Counted from the first letter of the stretch, positions 11,698 to 22,672 are shown. The stretch is 64,000 nucleotides of DNA from Dacryopinax spathularia (GCA_037974965.1 JBBPFI010000008.1:682001-746000), one strand, 5' to 3'. The notes: generated by a model not told the origin, from the sequence alone. Numbers and translations are program-made.

Positions 11698-12573
11698 CTA
11701 CTGACCAAATTGAGCTAGCCTCCGCCGCCACCATGCTTTGTGCAACCTCCGTATGTCCATTTCCAACGTCTGACGTCTCGTCAATCTTGCAGTGGCCGCT
11801 ATCAGGCCTGATGGTGTGCCATCGCATATAGCTGACCGAGCAGCTCCTGAAGGCGCGAAGCAGTAGCCAACAATCCCAGCAACGATGAGCTTCTGCCTAC
11901 CAGCCTCCGTGAGATTGACCCCTTGGTCCCATCGATTCTGCTGTTGGAAATACCAGTTGCACTGGAAATCCCAGAAGGCACGGAGACGTTTTAACTTCGT
12001 CCAATAGTTGTCGACGGTCCAGCGGGAGTTATCATTGCCCCGAGGGTGCGAAGAAAACCAATGGACCAGGTGGTCTGCCGTGATCGATCCGTCCCAGCTA
12101 GCCGGCTCAGGAACAGGAACAACGTGGACGTCATGTTCCCGCAAAAAGGGCATACCAAGAGCTGTTGCCAGCTCGTTGAACAGCTCCATACGTCGCACCC
12201 AGCAGAGGATGGAGGTGCGAGGGACGAGTTCGGCATCGATGTACAGGTCCTCTGAGAGGAATTGATGCGCGAAAGGGAATCGGTTATTGAGATACTCGGC
12301 ACGAGGCTGGAATGCCGCCAGCCTCGTGCCGCGAGATTGGTCTTCAATACGCTGGCGGAGGGCTGTATCGCTGCCAACAGGCTCGTGGTGGACGGGAAGG
12401 GATCCGAGGGGAGCCGGCATGGTGCGCTGCTGTTGACCGGTCTCGGCCGAACCGCTCCGCACGCGTGCCTGAACGGGTGGTGAAGGAGGGTGGAACGCTT
12501 GAGAGAAGGCATCGTGCAGTGGTGGTACAGAGTTCAGCAGAGTGCCCGATGATCTTCCGCATTCGGGAGACAC
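11698..12573 (-). CDS. Conserved E1/E2 protein of unknown function
   Basis: A 291-aa single-exon ORF. Its C-terminal ~170 residues align with the end of the E2 gene at 43.2-45.5 kb. Shared positions include the PRTS...RM motif (ELVPRTSILCWVRRMEL / ERSPRTSPVRGLMRMKL), then ITADHLVHWF / LTPEHVCAWF, then a Trp/Arg-rich helix, then VGYCFAP / LGFLFAP, and both end at QFG or QYG. The helical pattern is reminiscent of DNA-binding SAM-like domains of recombinases, but no catalytic motif is visible, so no function is assigned. Conservation between two elements that differ in most other genes implies a role in the life cycle of the transposon. Confidence 0.6.
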   Translation of the reverse strand: MSPECGRSSGTLLNSVPPLHDAFSQAFHPPSPPVQARVRSGSAETGQQQRTMPAPLGSLPVHHEPVGSDTALRQRIEDQSRGTRLAAFQPRAEYLNNRFPFAHQFLSEDLYIDAELVPRTSILCWVRRMELFNELATALGMPFLREHDVHVVPVPEPASWDGSITADHLVHWFSSHPRGNDNSRWTVDNYWTKLKRLRAFWDFQCNWYFQQQNRWDQGVNLTEAGRQKLIVAGIVGYCFAPSGAARSAICDGTPSGLIAATARLTRRQTLEMDIRRLHKAWWRRRLAQFGQ

Positions 12574-13009
12574 AGTAGAGCGAGGTGATGGCGTGCGGGG
12601 GGGGTGCGAGGCATCATATCAATGATGCTCCGTCAAGGGGCGGACAAGGCCACCAAATAGAGGACATACACCTTGCCTGCATACCAGCTTCTGGGTATAT
12701 TGGGAGGAAGGGACGCAATAAACCTTTGTGTTCGTCCATCTTGGTGATCCATGGGCTCCAGGGACGACAAGGAACCCAGGGAATCCAGGACGTCCTGCTG
12801 ATCTGAGAGGATGCTGCCCAGTATGCCAAGGACTTGATGACCATGAAATCCTGTGCTCTCGGTGGCAGGGATGCGGGAGGTCGCTAGCGCGAAGTGGGGG
12901 TATCGGGGAGATAAGAATTGGGATAATCCATGAGACGGCACGCCTGGCGATGTGCGAAAGATTCTCCAGATAAGGTGGAGTGTTGAAGCATCGAGCGAGC
13001 GGTTGGTTT

Positions 13010-13863
13010 TCATTTTGGCCCGGCTGTAAGGCACCCCTCTTGCTTGGTCCGAGTCAAATACGATGAGGACCACAGAGAACCTGCCTTCTGGTTCAACGTA
13101 AGATGAGCATCGAGTGGGTGCATGCAGGACGTACCTTCATCTGCCGCTCTCTGAACTCCTGAGCCACCCCGAAGGTGCACATCCTGCTGATCTCTGACTG
13201 CTGTAGCCTCTCCATCAGGTAAGACTCTATCTGCATATCCTGGTGCCTCATGCTGGCCAACGGATACGCTTCTTAAGACAGATGCATCATGAAGGAACGG
13301 CCTGACAACGTTGTGATGCTCGCTGGAGGGGGGTTGGTCAGGGACCGCAGCAGTCGATGCATTCTCGCTTGACTCATTGACAACCTCGTCGTCGGTCGGG
13401 TCACTAGGGCTAGATGGGTGAGCCACAGGAATCTCGGGATCCCCGGGATTCACGGGAGCACTGAGATGCTCTCGTGCACCCCTCACAACAGTCCCAAGAA
13501 GGCTGCGTCAACATCAGAATGCGGGGCTACAGGGCTGGACCCAGAGAGGGCATACAAGTTGATACGTTCATAATCAGCTGACAACTCTGGAGGATGTTCC
13601 CCCTCTGAAGTGACCTCGTCCCCCACTCGATTCGGCTCCAACTGTATGCATCCTGCTTCAGAAGGATCAACTATAGCCGGTCCGAGAGGGGTTGTTGCAC
13701 TGGCAGGGCCAGATAGGGTCGTGTTCGGAGAGCGGCGATCGGCAGGTGGATGCAAGGCAGAGGGAGCGGCAATCACCAGTGTAGGGTGGATATTGCCAGC
13801 TTTGCTGCTTTGACGTTGCATACGGCATTGATGTCTGGTGAGATAGTGAGGTTCCGCAGGCAT
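13010..13863 (-). CDS. Unknown E1 gene, probably spliced
   Basis: Two adjacent minus-strand ORFs (13863-13483 and 13486-13010) of Pro/Ser/Asp-rich composition that probably form one gene joined by a small intron near 13,490. A copy of the 9-bp repeat at 13427-13460 reads as VNPGDPEIP. No domain is recognised, and the 3' end is uncertain. The stretch 12,600-13,000 is open in this direction in parts but shows nothing recognisable. Confidence 0.3.
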
Positions 13864-14036
13864 GAGCTCTCTGATGGTAGAGGAGAACGTTGCATCCAGG
13901 GTCTCAATTGAAAGCTATTTCGCTGGCCCGACTCCCGGGATTCCCGGGCGTCCGGGTGGGTGCAGTTGAAGCACGGTCATTGTCAATACTTGCATTCTCA
14001 TTGTACATTGATAGATATGTATACAAGCAGAGTGGA

Positions 14037-14773
14037 TTGATTATTGCTGCTTACGAAATTCATGGCGCGCGACGCGTGTCGAGTTTTTTCATGAAATTCG
14101 CGTGCTAAACTTCGGGGAATTATTGCATCTCAAATACCAATATTTAGCTTGAGCATGTATAGAAGAAGTAATGCCATGGATCGATTTCAAGGGCGTCAGA
14201 CCAAAGCTGTCACAGCAGAAGGTGATTCCAAGGTGCAGACAGACCGGTTGTCACGAAACCATCCGGGACATATAGCAGTGCGCCGGAATGTTAGGCATTT
14301 TGTCTTAGGCTTATTAGTGTTTGCTAAATAGCTTGGTAAGGGCGTCTTGGCCAAATTTTGGAAATTCAAGCGGCCAGAAAGGCGAGAATACAGATATGAG
14401 TGCTTGCGCACGGACCACCTCACGCCCTGCTCTCAAAACATTTGAAAGCAATCCAGGAGGATGGCCTAACTCCCATGGTGCCCTTTGCTAAGTGTCCTTT
14501 TAGTCAGCCAAGCACTTATTATCCGCTTATAAGTTTGTTTGGCTTCTCAGAGCGTCCCCGATCACCAAAACATGGGTCACAAGATCGCTACTATTTTTAT
14601 TTCTTTCAACTCTGGTGCCCTTTGCTCCTCTTTTAGCTCACCTTCTTGTGTAAAATAAACAATCTTTCATTGAGAGTTTAAGGCCCTAGGCATTACCAAA
14701 GAAAAAGATGTGACTTTTATGAAAAACTCGGTCCCTGCCGCGCGCCATGAATTTTGTAAGCGGCAATAATCAA
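14037..14773. mobile_element. Nested 737 bp TIR element (MITE-like)
   Basis: Ends at 14037-14095 and 14716-14773 are ~58 bp inverted repeats. Both begin TTGATTATTGC and contain AAATTCATGGCGCGCG and GAGTTTTT. The interior is AT-rich, unlike E1, and has no sizeable ORF. It sits between the unknown E1 gene ending near 13.0-13.9 kb and the integrase. I could not define a target duplication. It looks like a non-autonomous element inserted into E1. Confidence 0.65.
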
Positions 14774-14836
14774 GTTCATACTAAATTGACGCAAGCCTGG
14801 AGTCCACGCCTCCAACGCTCTGTCAAGGTAAGCATG

Positions 14837-16415
14837 TCACTCGACAGGGAGAGCCCCGACAGGCTCTGGACGAGTTCGGGCATGGGCGGGTGAATCGATA
14901 TCTGAGAGTCCGGCTGGGACAGCATCCATATCGGCAGTGTTGCTGTCAAACCCACTTGCAGGCGGAGGCCTTGAGTCTGCAAGGTCAGTATTATTGAGGT
15001 CGCCTCCCTCTGAGCGTTCAGTGGTCTCTGCCAGCTCGGAACCGTACAAACAAGGACTTCGTTGGAATTCCGGATCCTCGGGAGGTAGCATCTGGATGCC
15101 TCGAGCTCCTAGTGCCACGCAGCCATCCAGAAAGAGGTCGGCCGGTCGTTGATTGCCATCTGCCAGGCTCATAGTATGGTGATTTCATTGGTTTTGGAAG
15201 GCGATGGTGTCGTTCGTGATATCTCGGAGGAAGAGCCAGTGTAGCAACCAGAGATGGTCCTGGTTGAGAGGGTTTAGGCCATGCGCACTTTCGAGACTGC
15301 GGAAGAACGTTGACCATTTTCTCCCAAAAGAATTTGTGACGTCCACCCACATCCTCTCAATACCGGTGTTATGGACGGACCTGCCCCATATGTAGGAGCC
15401 ACGGTTCCGGCCCTGGTGTTCCAACATCCACTCAGCCACCTTCACCTTCTCTCCTCCATGATCCCCTCGCACTCTTGAAGGTGTGCCGAAAAGCGACACT
15501 CCCTCAAGAAAGACGGACAAAACTGCCTCGGAACGATTGGTGGGATTCACTCATATGGCGGTGACGCAACGAGAGTAACCATCGACAAAGGCATGGATGT
15601 ATAAACCCCACAGTACAAGCCCGTGCTGGCCGTCATGATGCCATAGAGAATTGGGTCCAGCGACTGAATAAGGATGCCGGGGTATCTGTTGACAATTGAA
15701 AGACAGTGGCTCGGGATTGATGCGGCGTAGAGAGGTGCTCAGCTGCGACAAAGGTACCCGATAACCCAGTGAAACCAGGTGGCCGTTGAGTAGTCGCCTG
15801 CCGTTTTTCGGGAAGCGCTTGCGCCAGTCATTCACTAGACCATCCAGCTCGTCTTCAGTGAGCTGGAGCGGGACGCCTGGGATCCATGTCTTCTGCAGGA
15901 GGGGGTGGGACATCGGCAACGTTATCCAGGCTCTGAGATGAAAGTTAGTTGGCTGCTCAAAAGGTGGGGCGGACGATGCGCACCTGAGCAGCGACACCAC
16001 GTTCCTCAGCATCCAGCCTCTCCTCTTGTTCATTGGCGTCACTGCCATAGTTGCTGAGCTCGGATTCCGAGTGTTCGGATCCATCGCCATCGTTCGTCGA
16101 GGTGCAAGGAGCCAGGAGACCTTCTTCGAGGCTGGCGACCACCGGATCAGTCGAACGGTTGCGGAGGGACTGACGCTGAGCGAGTCCCTGGCCCAGCGAG
16201 TCGCAGTTGAAAGGTCTGCCGGCTTTCTTCGCCGCATCCGAGATGCTTTGAAGAACCCGGGACATAGTCGAGACGGATGGCGGATGGATGCAGTTGAAGT
16301 TAGAGGAGGAGATGGGAGGAGGAGAGGACGGCATCCGCAGATGGTGAGACAATGCGCGGATGAGGGATGAGCGGGAGCAAATTATGCGGGAGCAAATGTA
16401 CACACGGCTCACCAT
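14837..16415 (-). pseudogene. DDE integrase of E1, two nonsense mutations
   Basis: A retroviral-type integrase catalytic domain of the kind found in eukaryotic transposons. It cuts and joins element ends. The acidic residues are visible in HHDGQHGL (first D), RVRGDHGGE (second D) and VHNTGIERMW (Glu), followed by the family's NHHTMSLADGNQRPADLF tail. Exon 1 (16415 or an internal ATG, to about 15,960) is joined by an intron to the exon starting HLRAWITLP. The reading frame then continues to 14837 except for TGA at 15553-15551 (a CGA Arg codon before C-to-T) and TGA at 15187-15185 (in the tail Trp position, TGG before G-to-A). Both are transitions, so the gene is dead but recently decayed. A weak 9-bp-repeat copy lies in the exon (TWIPGVP). 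Confidence 0.8.
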
Positions 16416-16959
16416 AGGCTGGGTGCAGTTAGCACGTGACTCTGCAGGGCTTGCGATTATCTCGCGTTGTAACGCAAATTTAAATAAATAAATTTAAATA
16501 AAGTGTATATACAATTACATTGCTCTTAGGAGGAGCCCCGGGTGTCCCGGGATGCCCAGTATATCAGTGGACCCACGAGCAACGAAGGGTTTCGGGGCAA
16601 ACGGGCCGACCACCTATTCACATGCACGGTGGGGGTGTCTTCTTGCCCAGGACCCCTGTTGTATTGACACGGGTGGAGGAAGGCGTTCGGCTATTGTCGA
16701 TCGGGAGGGTGTCGCAAGGCGGGCTTGTTGGGCTGGGAATGGGAGCTGGCTGACCGTCAGGGGGAAGCTCAGCAAGGTGAAAATGACGATCACCGCGCGA
16801 GGGTGAAAGGAGGGTGAGAGGCAAGGGTGAACCGGGGGTGAATACAGGGTGAGAAGGCGGTGAAAGAGCAGTGAACGGTGAATGCGGGGTGAGTCAGCTG
16901 TGATTTTACGGGTAGAGCTGTGAATACAGGGTGAATGGGCGGTGTTACTGGCTGGTCTC
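16416..16959. other. E1 right end, non-coding
   Basis: From right of the integrase start to the TIR. It contains an AT-rich patch (AAATTTAAATAAATAAATTT near 16,475-16,500), one 9-bp-repeat copy (16532-16560) and the AGGGTGAA array. No gene is seen. Confidence 0.6.
16795..16940 (-). repeat. E1 right subterminal AGGGTGAA array
   Basis: About 11 copies of GGGTGAA/GGGTGAG-like words, the inverted counterpart of the left array. Together with the TIRs they give E1 symmetrical ends. Confidence 0.7.
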
Positions 16960-16988
16960 AGGGTTTTGACCCAAACGTAACCTCATAC
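16960..16988 (-). repeat. E1 right terminal inverted repeat
   Basis: On the minus strand this begins GTATGAGGTTACGTTTGGGT and ends CAAAACCCT, the partner of 4670-4698. The three differences (A/G, A/T, A/T) are in the middle. The flanking TCCGT (16989-16993) is the putative target duplication. Confidence 0.8.
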
Positions 16989-17080
16989 TCCGTGACATCC
17001 AACATCAACGCGGAACGCTTCAGACAACACAACACAACACAACACATGCGCGAGCTCTGCCCCTATGCACATAGCCTCAA

Positions 17081-18863
17081 TCATCCGCTCGCTCTGACCC
17101 TCGCAGGAACACCCAATATCACCCCTCCCCAAATGACCACCGCGACCAACCCCCAGCGCGCAGCGGCGCACATGACGGCCCACTGGATTTCCCGAGCTGC
17201 GGGGTGGGTGGCCCACCAGTCGTGGGAGATGAAGGTGAGCCATCCGGGACCTTTTGCTCTTCCTGCTTTCGGTTCACCTTGGCTGTTGCTCTTGTCCTTC
17301 CTGCTTGCTTCGCCTTCACCCTTCGTCGCGTGCTTCGGGACATGAGCCAGTGCCGGTCTGCCATCTGCAGCTAAGCTCCCGTCCGCTGGCGGAGATGTAG
17401 GCGTAGGCGTGGATCCGGATGACGGCCTGGCCCCAGAGGGTTGGAGAGCCGGCGAGACCTCCCAGCTCGCCGCCTGCCGCATCCGGGTCCCAAACGCCAA
17501 CGGACAAATCCCGTTCCACAAACAAAGTCCGCTCGTCACTCCCGCCCAAACCAGGGGGAGGCTGCATACTCTCCAGCCTCTGCTCACATGCCCCCCAATA
17601 CCACATAAGACCAGGGCGAGGCCGATGGCGAGCCCTCCGCCTAGGTAGAGGCCGAGGGCGATGACGTACATGCAGATGCGGAAGGGGAGGCGGGTGTTTA
17701 TGAGGGCTTGACGCAGGAAGTTGGGGTGGGTGGAGAGGAGGAGGTGGGTGTAGAGCTCGTTGTAGAGCGGGTGGAAGGACGCGGGGTGCGTGGTTCGGCG
17801 GAGGGTGAGCAGGAGAGGAGGGATGTGGGGGGAGGAGAGGGCGTGCGGGGATGAGAGGGTCAGGAAGTATAGGACGACTCTGACGACCTGCGGCCGCGGG
17901 TCAGTTCTCTTTCGCCTTTCGTTTCTTGCCCACGACGCGCCATGTAGAACAGAAGGCACAGGGCGGAGGAGGAGTAGAGCGCACCTCTTCACGCAGAGGC
18001 ATATCATCCCTCATCAACAACTGCACCGTCCGCTCCAGCTCCTTATCAGCACCAGCAATAATCTCCCTCATCCGCCGCTTATCCTCTTCTTCCTCCGCGT
18101 CCTGCAGGATCCAGGGGGCGATCGCGAGCGTTTCGGCCTCCGTTTCTGGTGTTTGGGCATCGTGCCCTTGCTCGGGTTGCGTGTTGTGGGAGTGGGAGTC
18201 GAGCGGGGCGTGGGCGGCGTGCGAGGCGAGGATGATGGGTTCTTCGTGCAGCGGAGTGCCGGCTTCGAGGGCGCGGAGGTCGATGGATTCCCATGGCGCT
18301 GGGGTTGTGTTCTCGACACCTGGCTGCAGCTCAGGCTTGAGAGTCTCCCCGCTCGCCTCACTCCTCGCAACCCCAGAGCTGCCCTCACAGGCGACCTGCT
18401 TCTCCGCAACCACAACCTCATCCCTGCTCCCGCTCCCGCTCGCACTCCCGCTCCGCTCCTCCGCCCTTCTCCTCACGTACCTCTCCCACTCCTCGCCCGG
18501 ATCGACCACCCCCGCCCGACCCCTCACTTCCTCCGGAAGCAGCCAAAACCGTCTCTCATACCCCCTGAACCAGAGCACGAACTCCAACACCTCGGGGGCG
18601 CCCTCGTTGTCCCGAATGAAATTGGCGAAATCGGAGAGGGTTAGGGGTGGGCAGAGCGTGTCGCTGAGGATGGTGTCGAGTGATAGATCGGCGGGGATGG
18701 GGATTGGGGTGTGGAGGAATGAGAGGGAGAGGGAACGCTGGGGGGAGAGGGGGTTGGGGTTGGGCAGCGTTTGGGTTGGGGAGGTGATGTGGGGGAGACG
18801 AAGGCGGGGAAGATGAAGGTGGATGTGGTCGAAGTATGAGGACAAGGACTTGGAAGGAGCCAT
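17081..18863 (-). CDS. RGS-domain membrane protein
   Basis: A regulator of G-protein signalling type protein of ~561 aa in two exons (18863-17985, 17887-17081) separated by a 97-nt intron starting GTGCGC. The N-terminus has a DFANFIRDNEGAPEVLEFVLW segment that begins the RGS fold. After a long Ser/Glu-rich insertion the fold resumes with PLYNELYTHLLLSTHPNFLRQ. Hydrophobic segments follow (MYVIALGLYLGGGLAIGLALVL, then two more), so the C-terminal half is membrane-embedded, as in fungal RGS proteins that accelerate GTP hydrolysis by G-alpha. It is a chromosomal gene immediately outside E1, with its stop 92 bp from the E1 end. Confidence 0.75.
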
Positions 18864-19938
18864 TATCCACGATGTATGCGCGACTTGCTAGACGGGCGAG
18901 TGCTGTTCGCAGTACGGCGTAGACTGACAGTGAGAGCACTCTTATACTGCCCAGTTCGCCCCTAAAGACGCCGAATACCACCTTCGTAAACAGAGCAGAA
19001 TCGGCCCATTCCATCATCGTATCACCATCCGTGAGATTGACGAAAGTACAGCTCCCTCTCCGCCGACCCAACAAACCGGAAACAGCCCACGCCAGACCCA
19101 GAAGAGGGGAATCGACCACCCTCGTCCCACCCTCACACAGTACACAGCACGGCGTTCAGCCCCCGAAGTCCATCCCATCCCAGAGAAAGGGTACCTGCCG
19201 AGCACGACTAGCGCAGAAAAGAGCTGTATACCGCCGATCGGACGTGATGCGTGCGTAGGGTAGAGCTGGGGATCGGCGGGAATTGGGATCTTGACTTTTC
19301 TGGAGGGGGTGTCGCCTAACTCAGCAATGGGTGGGCGGGGGCTGGATTAGGCGAGTGTTCGGAGGATGATGTTCTGCTGCTCCTGCTGCTGATCGCGTTC
19401 ACCGCTCGAGCGTAGCGAGCACAGTCATAGCGCTCTAAAGTGAATAACATCAATTTGCAGCCTCAGAGCCTAGCCGGGTCGGATAGTGATGTTCCATGAG
19501 AGTGGATATGGGTAACATAGGCCATTTGCCAAGTCCCGTATTAGCGAGAGACGCACAGAGAGGTAGAGGAAGCAGAGGAAGCAGAGGAAGCAAGAAGACC
19601 GCGGCATTTCGCGCGTCTTCTCAAACACGTCCAAAAATAGGCGCGCGTAGGTCACGCCCCTCCCTCTTCCCACTTCGATCTGAGGTGGACCTCCACCGGG
19701 CTGAGCTGCCGTGCTTGCTTGCAAAGTAGCTCTGCTCTGGACTGGAGCAACGACTGGATGGAAAGGATGTTCGTTGTGGAGGGAAGATACGCCGATATCG
19801 TCCCGGCCTCCCGATCTCGACGCATATAATAACCTCCCTAAGCTCCCGATCCCAGCATGTCATCCCTTCCTAGCCCATTGTCGATCCAGCCAGCCTCAGT
19901 AGCGCGCTCAAACGCATCCTACCCTCCTGAGCGGCAAG
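18864..19938. other. Intergenic, divergent promoters
   Basis: The region between two divergently transcribed genes (RGS protein leftwards, PhyH-like enzyme rightwards). ORFs here are short and have no support. A GGAAGCAGA tandem triplet lies near 19,565-19,590. Nothing else is recognisable. Confidence 0.5.
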
Positions 19939-21319
19939 ATGGTCGAATACAAGTACCTTACTCCGGAGCAGCGCCAGCATTTCTTGGAACATGGATGGAT
20001 CGTCATCCCTAATTCGATCCCGAAGGAGCATGTAGACCGATGGATGGCCGACGTTTGGTTCGTCCCTCCCTCACTCCATCTCCACTCCGCCACCTCCTGC
20101 CTCCGTTCCCACCAAGCTGACATCCTTGGCGCCAGGACCAGGCTAGGCTACGACCCTTACGACCCCAGCACCTGGACAGAAGAAACGATCTGGATGCCCC
20201 GACACAGGGATATGCTCACCCGCGAGTTCTCGCCCGATGCGTACCGGGCGATGTGTGAGCTTGTGGGGGGCGAGGAGAGGGTCGACCCGGTTAGGAATGC
20301 GTACTCGGGGGATCAGTTTATCGTTAATCTGGGGAGGGAGGAGTGGAGGGATGTCCGTCTGCTTCTCCTGCCGGTGTTTGAGTAGCGAGGCTGACGTTCT
20401 GCTCGCTTTGATGTCTTCTCCGGCTCGCTTCGCTCGCGCAGAAAACGCCCGACCCGCGCACCCTCCCCTCATGGCACATCGACGGCGACTGGTACCGCCA
20501 TTTCCTCGACTCGTCCGAAGGCGCCCTCGTCGTGATCCAAGTATACACCGATATATTGCCGCGCGGAGGAGGGACGTATATCTGCGAGGACGGGCTGGCG
20601 GGGATCAGCAAGTTCCTGTATGATCGGCCGGAGGGGACGGGGAATAAGCCCGAGACGGGGATGTATAGGCATATCAAGGACTGTAAAAACTTCAAGCAGG
20701 TGCGCCCCCTTTCTCTATATCGCAAGCCGGCTTGTTGCGGCGTAAGGGCTGGGCTGATGATGTGCTGCGTGTAATTGGCAGTTCACGGCCAAGGCGGGGG
20801 ATACGATCCTCATGCATGCGCATTTACCGCACTGTACTGGTCCGAACCATCTTCGTACGCTGCGGGTGATCGCAAACCCGCACGTGACGCTCAAGGAGCC
20901 TTTTAACCTGAACCGGTCCAACCCAGAGGATTATGTGCGTCTACCCTTCCCCCTCTTTCCTCCTCGCTCCTATCCGTAGGACGGCTTGCGATTGGTGCCA
21001 GAGTGTGGGGTGTGGGAGGCTGACGTGCCCCCAGTCCCTCTGCGAACAAGTCATCCTCCGCGCCCTCCACCGCACCAGCATCCCGGAATACGTCCCCACC
21101 CACCCTCGCGAACGCTACTACCCGCGGAACTACGTCGCCAAGTTCGCCCGGGTCGCTGGCGAGCTTCAACGGATGCTGGAGGCCGCCGAGAGGGAGGGGA
21201 AGGGCAGGGAGAGCGTGGATAGTGTTTATCTTAGGGGGGAGGAGGCGGTGAGGGTGCATAATGAGCGGAATGGACTGGGGGAGGTGGTGCAGAGTCAGAG
21301 GGAGGTGTTGGCTGTTTGA
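19939..21319 (+). CDS. PhyH-family 2-oxoglutarate/Fe(II) dioxygenase
   Basis: A phytanoyl-CoA-dioxygenase-like enzyme with exons 19939-20057, 20136-20352, 20442-20699, 20782-20934 and 21035-21319. The iron ligands are visible: His-x-Asp in SWHIDGDW (exon 3) and the distal His in HLPHCTGPN (exon 4), followed by the Arg that binds 2-oxoglutarate in HLRTLRVI. The N-terminus (EQRQHFLEHGWIVIPNSIP) is typical of the family. The substrate is not predictable. The reading frame is clean across all five exons, so the gene looks functional. Confidence 0.85.
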
Positions 21320-21856
21320 GGGATGTGTATCGTACAGTATGTGCTAGGGCAGCCGATTCACCGTTGTGCTGTAGTAGTCTTGAACTACCCATGGGCCTGC
21401 ACTGTAATCTTCGGTGCTCATCTGATAGGCGCATCCTACTCCTACGGGCACCGATGCAAACAGCAGATAGTCAACAGCCATCCACAGACAAATTGATATC
21501 AGATAAGTTAATGAAGACAAAGCGAGTTCGTTCCGCCCAGCTAATCCGGGGAAGGCGCTCGAATATCTCTCGCGGCGGAGGCATTTCCGCCCAAAGATGG
21601 GATGATGACACGAGCAGCGAGGCGACGGACTGTATATATCCCATCTCCCTCCACTATCTCCTTGCTACTGTGCACGACAACACCGTACACCAGTCTACAG
21701 CCGTGATTGCCGCTCGCCGATCTTATATTACCGACTACAGGTCTAACATCGTTCACGAATTAGAGCAGGTCTTGTCACGATGCTGAAGGTCCGTCTTCTA
21801 AGAGTCCAGAGCCCGAGTCACACGCATGCTGATACTGGTTGCGGTAGATATGGTCT

Positions 21857-22672
21857 ATGAAGAAGAACGAGGAGACGGCAGCTAAGAAGAAGCCGAAGGT
21901 CTCCGCAGCGCAGATCCGGTTGCAGAAAGGTGCGTCCCCCCACTCCTCGTGCCCAATAGCGGCTCCTCCAACCTGTCACGAGCGGCGAGGGGGAGCAGTG
22001 CAGGGAGTATGATTGGGATATGGGCTGACTTGGATTGGTAGATCTGACGGAGCTGGAAGAGTTCAAGACTATGACGACCGATTTCCCCGATCCGGCAGAT
22101 CTGCTGCATTTCAACCTTATCATCACCCCTGACGAAGGTGCGCTCCCTTCACCTCCTTATGCAGTACGGTGAGGAGCTGACAGGCGCTTGGGGGTAGGGT
22201 TCTATAAGGGCGGCAGGTTTCTCTTCTCGTTCAATATCAGCACCAACTACCCACACGAGCCGCCGAAGGTCAAGTGTCTACAAAAGGTGCGCCCGACTTC
22301 CCTCCGGGGTGGGATAGGTGGCTCACGATCAAGAGGGTAGATCTACCACCCGAATGTGGATACGGAGGGAAACGTATGCCTCAATATCCTGCGAGAAGAC
22401 TGGAAGCCCGTCCTGAACCTGAACGCCATCCTCGTCGGCCTTCAGTTCTTGTTCTTAGAGCCCAACGCGGAGGATCCGTTGAACAAGGGTGCGTCCTGCC
22501 CCGTTTTCCCTCACACAGCAAGAATGGTCGGGCTGATGGTTGGTGTGTGTGCACAGAGGCGGCAGAAGAGCTGAGAAGGGATAGGGAGACGTTCGCGAAG
22601 AACGCGGCGCTCTCCATGCGCGGGGGCACTATCAGGGGGCAGACGTACGAGCGGGTGCTGGCGACTCCGTGA
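21857..22672 (+). CDS. UBC12: NEDD8-conjugating enzyme UBC12
   Basis: The E2 enzyme that carries NEDD8/Rub1 to cullins. Exons are 21857-21929, 22042-22137, 22198-22286, 22341-22498 and 22557-22672; every intron begins GTGCG. The UBC fold is complete. The active-site Cys lies in [14 protein letters not shown], the fold includes [10 protein letters not shown] upstream, and [19 protein letters not shown] follows. The basic N-terminus with [13 protein letters not shown] is the E1-docking extension seen in UBC12. The ATG at 21857 is chosen because the overlapping ATG at 21850 is out of frame. Confidence 0.95.

Larger units (their letters stand above)
4993..16560. repeat. Dispersed CCCGGGATT-type 9-bp-periodic repeats in E1
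   Basis: Short copies (about 15-45 bp) of a GC-rich, partly palindromic repeat built from 9 bp units like CCCGGGATT/CCCGGGACG. I see copies near 4993-5020, 5459-5483, 5701-5748, 6085-6120, 6441-6475, 7705-7750, 7976-7991, 8651-8695, 10180-10220, 11610-11637, 12754-12797, 13427-13460, 13928-13958 and 16532-16560, with weak ones at 15065-15085 and 15872-15890. They lie on no preferred strand, in exons as well as between genes. Translated, they give collagen-like PGxPGxPG words in several frames. I noticed no copy outside E1. Confidence 0.75.
4670..16988. mobile_element. E1: 12.3 kb integrase-bearing TIR transposon
   Basis: A complete DNA transposon delimited by terminal inverted repeats at 4670-4698 and 16960-16988. 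It is flanked by TCCAT (4665-4669) and TCCGT (16989-16993), a near-perfect 5 bp target duplication. Just inside both ends are oppositely oriented TTCACC-type arrays. The contents are a HECT-like gene (plus strand, left), several unknown genes (mainly minus strand), a nested 737 bp TIR element, and a DDE integrase at the right end. There is no DNA polymerase, capsid or packaging ATPase gene, so it does not look like a Maverick/Polinton. Two nonsense changes in the integrase suggest it can no longer move by itself. The next gene to the right (RGS protein) ends only 92 bp outside E1. Confidence 0.8.

Noticed and set aside
17409-18816. Long plus-strand ORFs opposite the RGS gene
   Set aside because: They are shadows of a GC-rich coding exon; the minus strand has the recognisable RGS fold and membrane segments.
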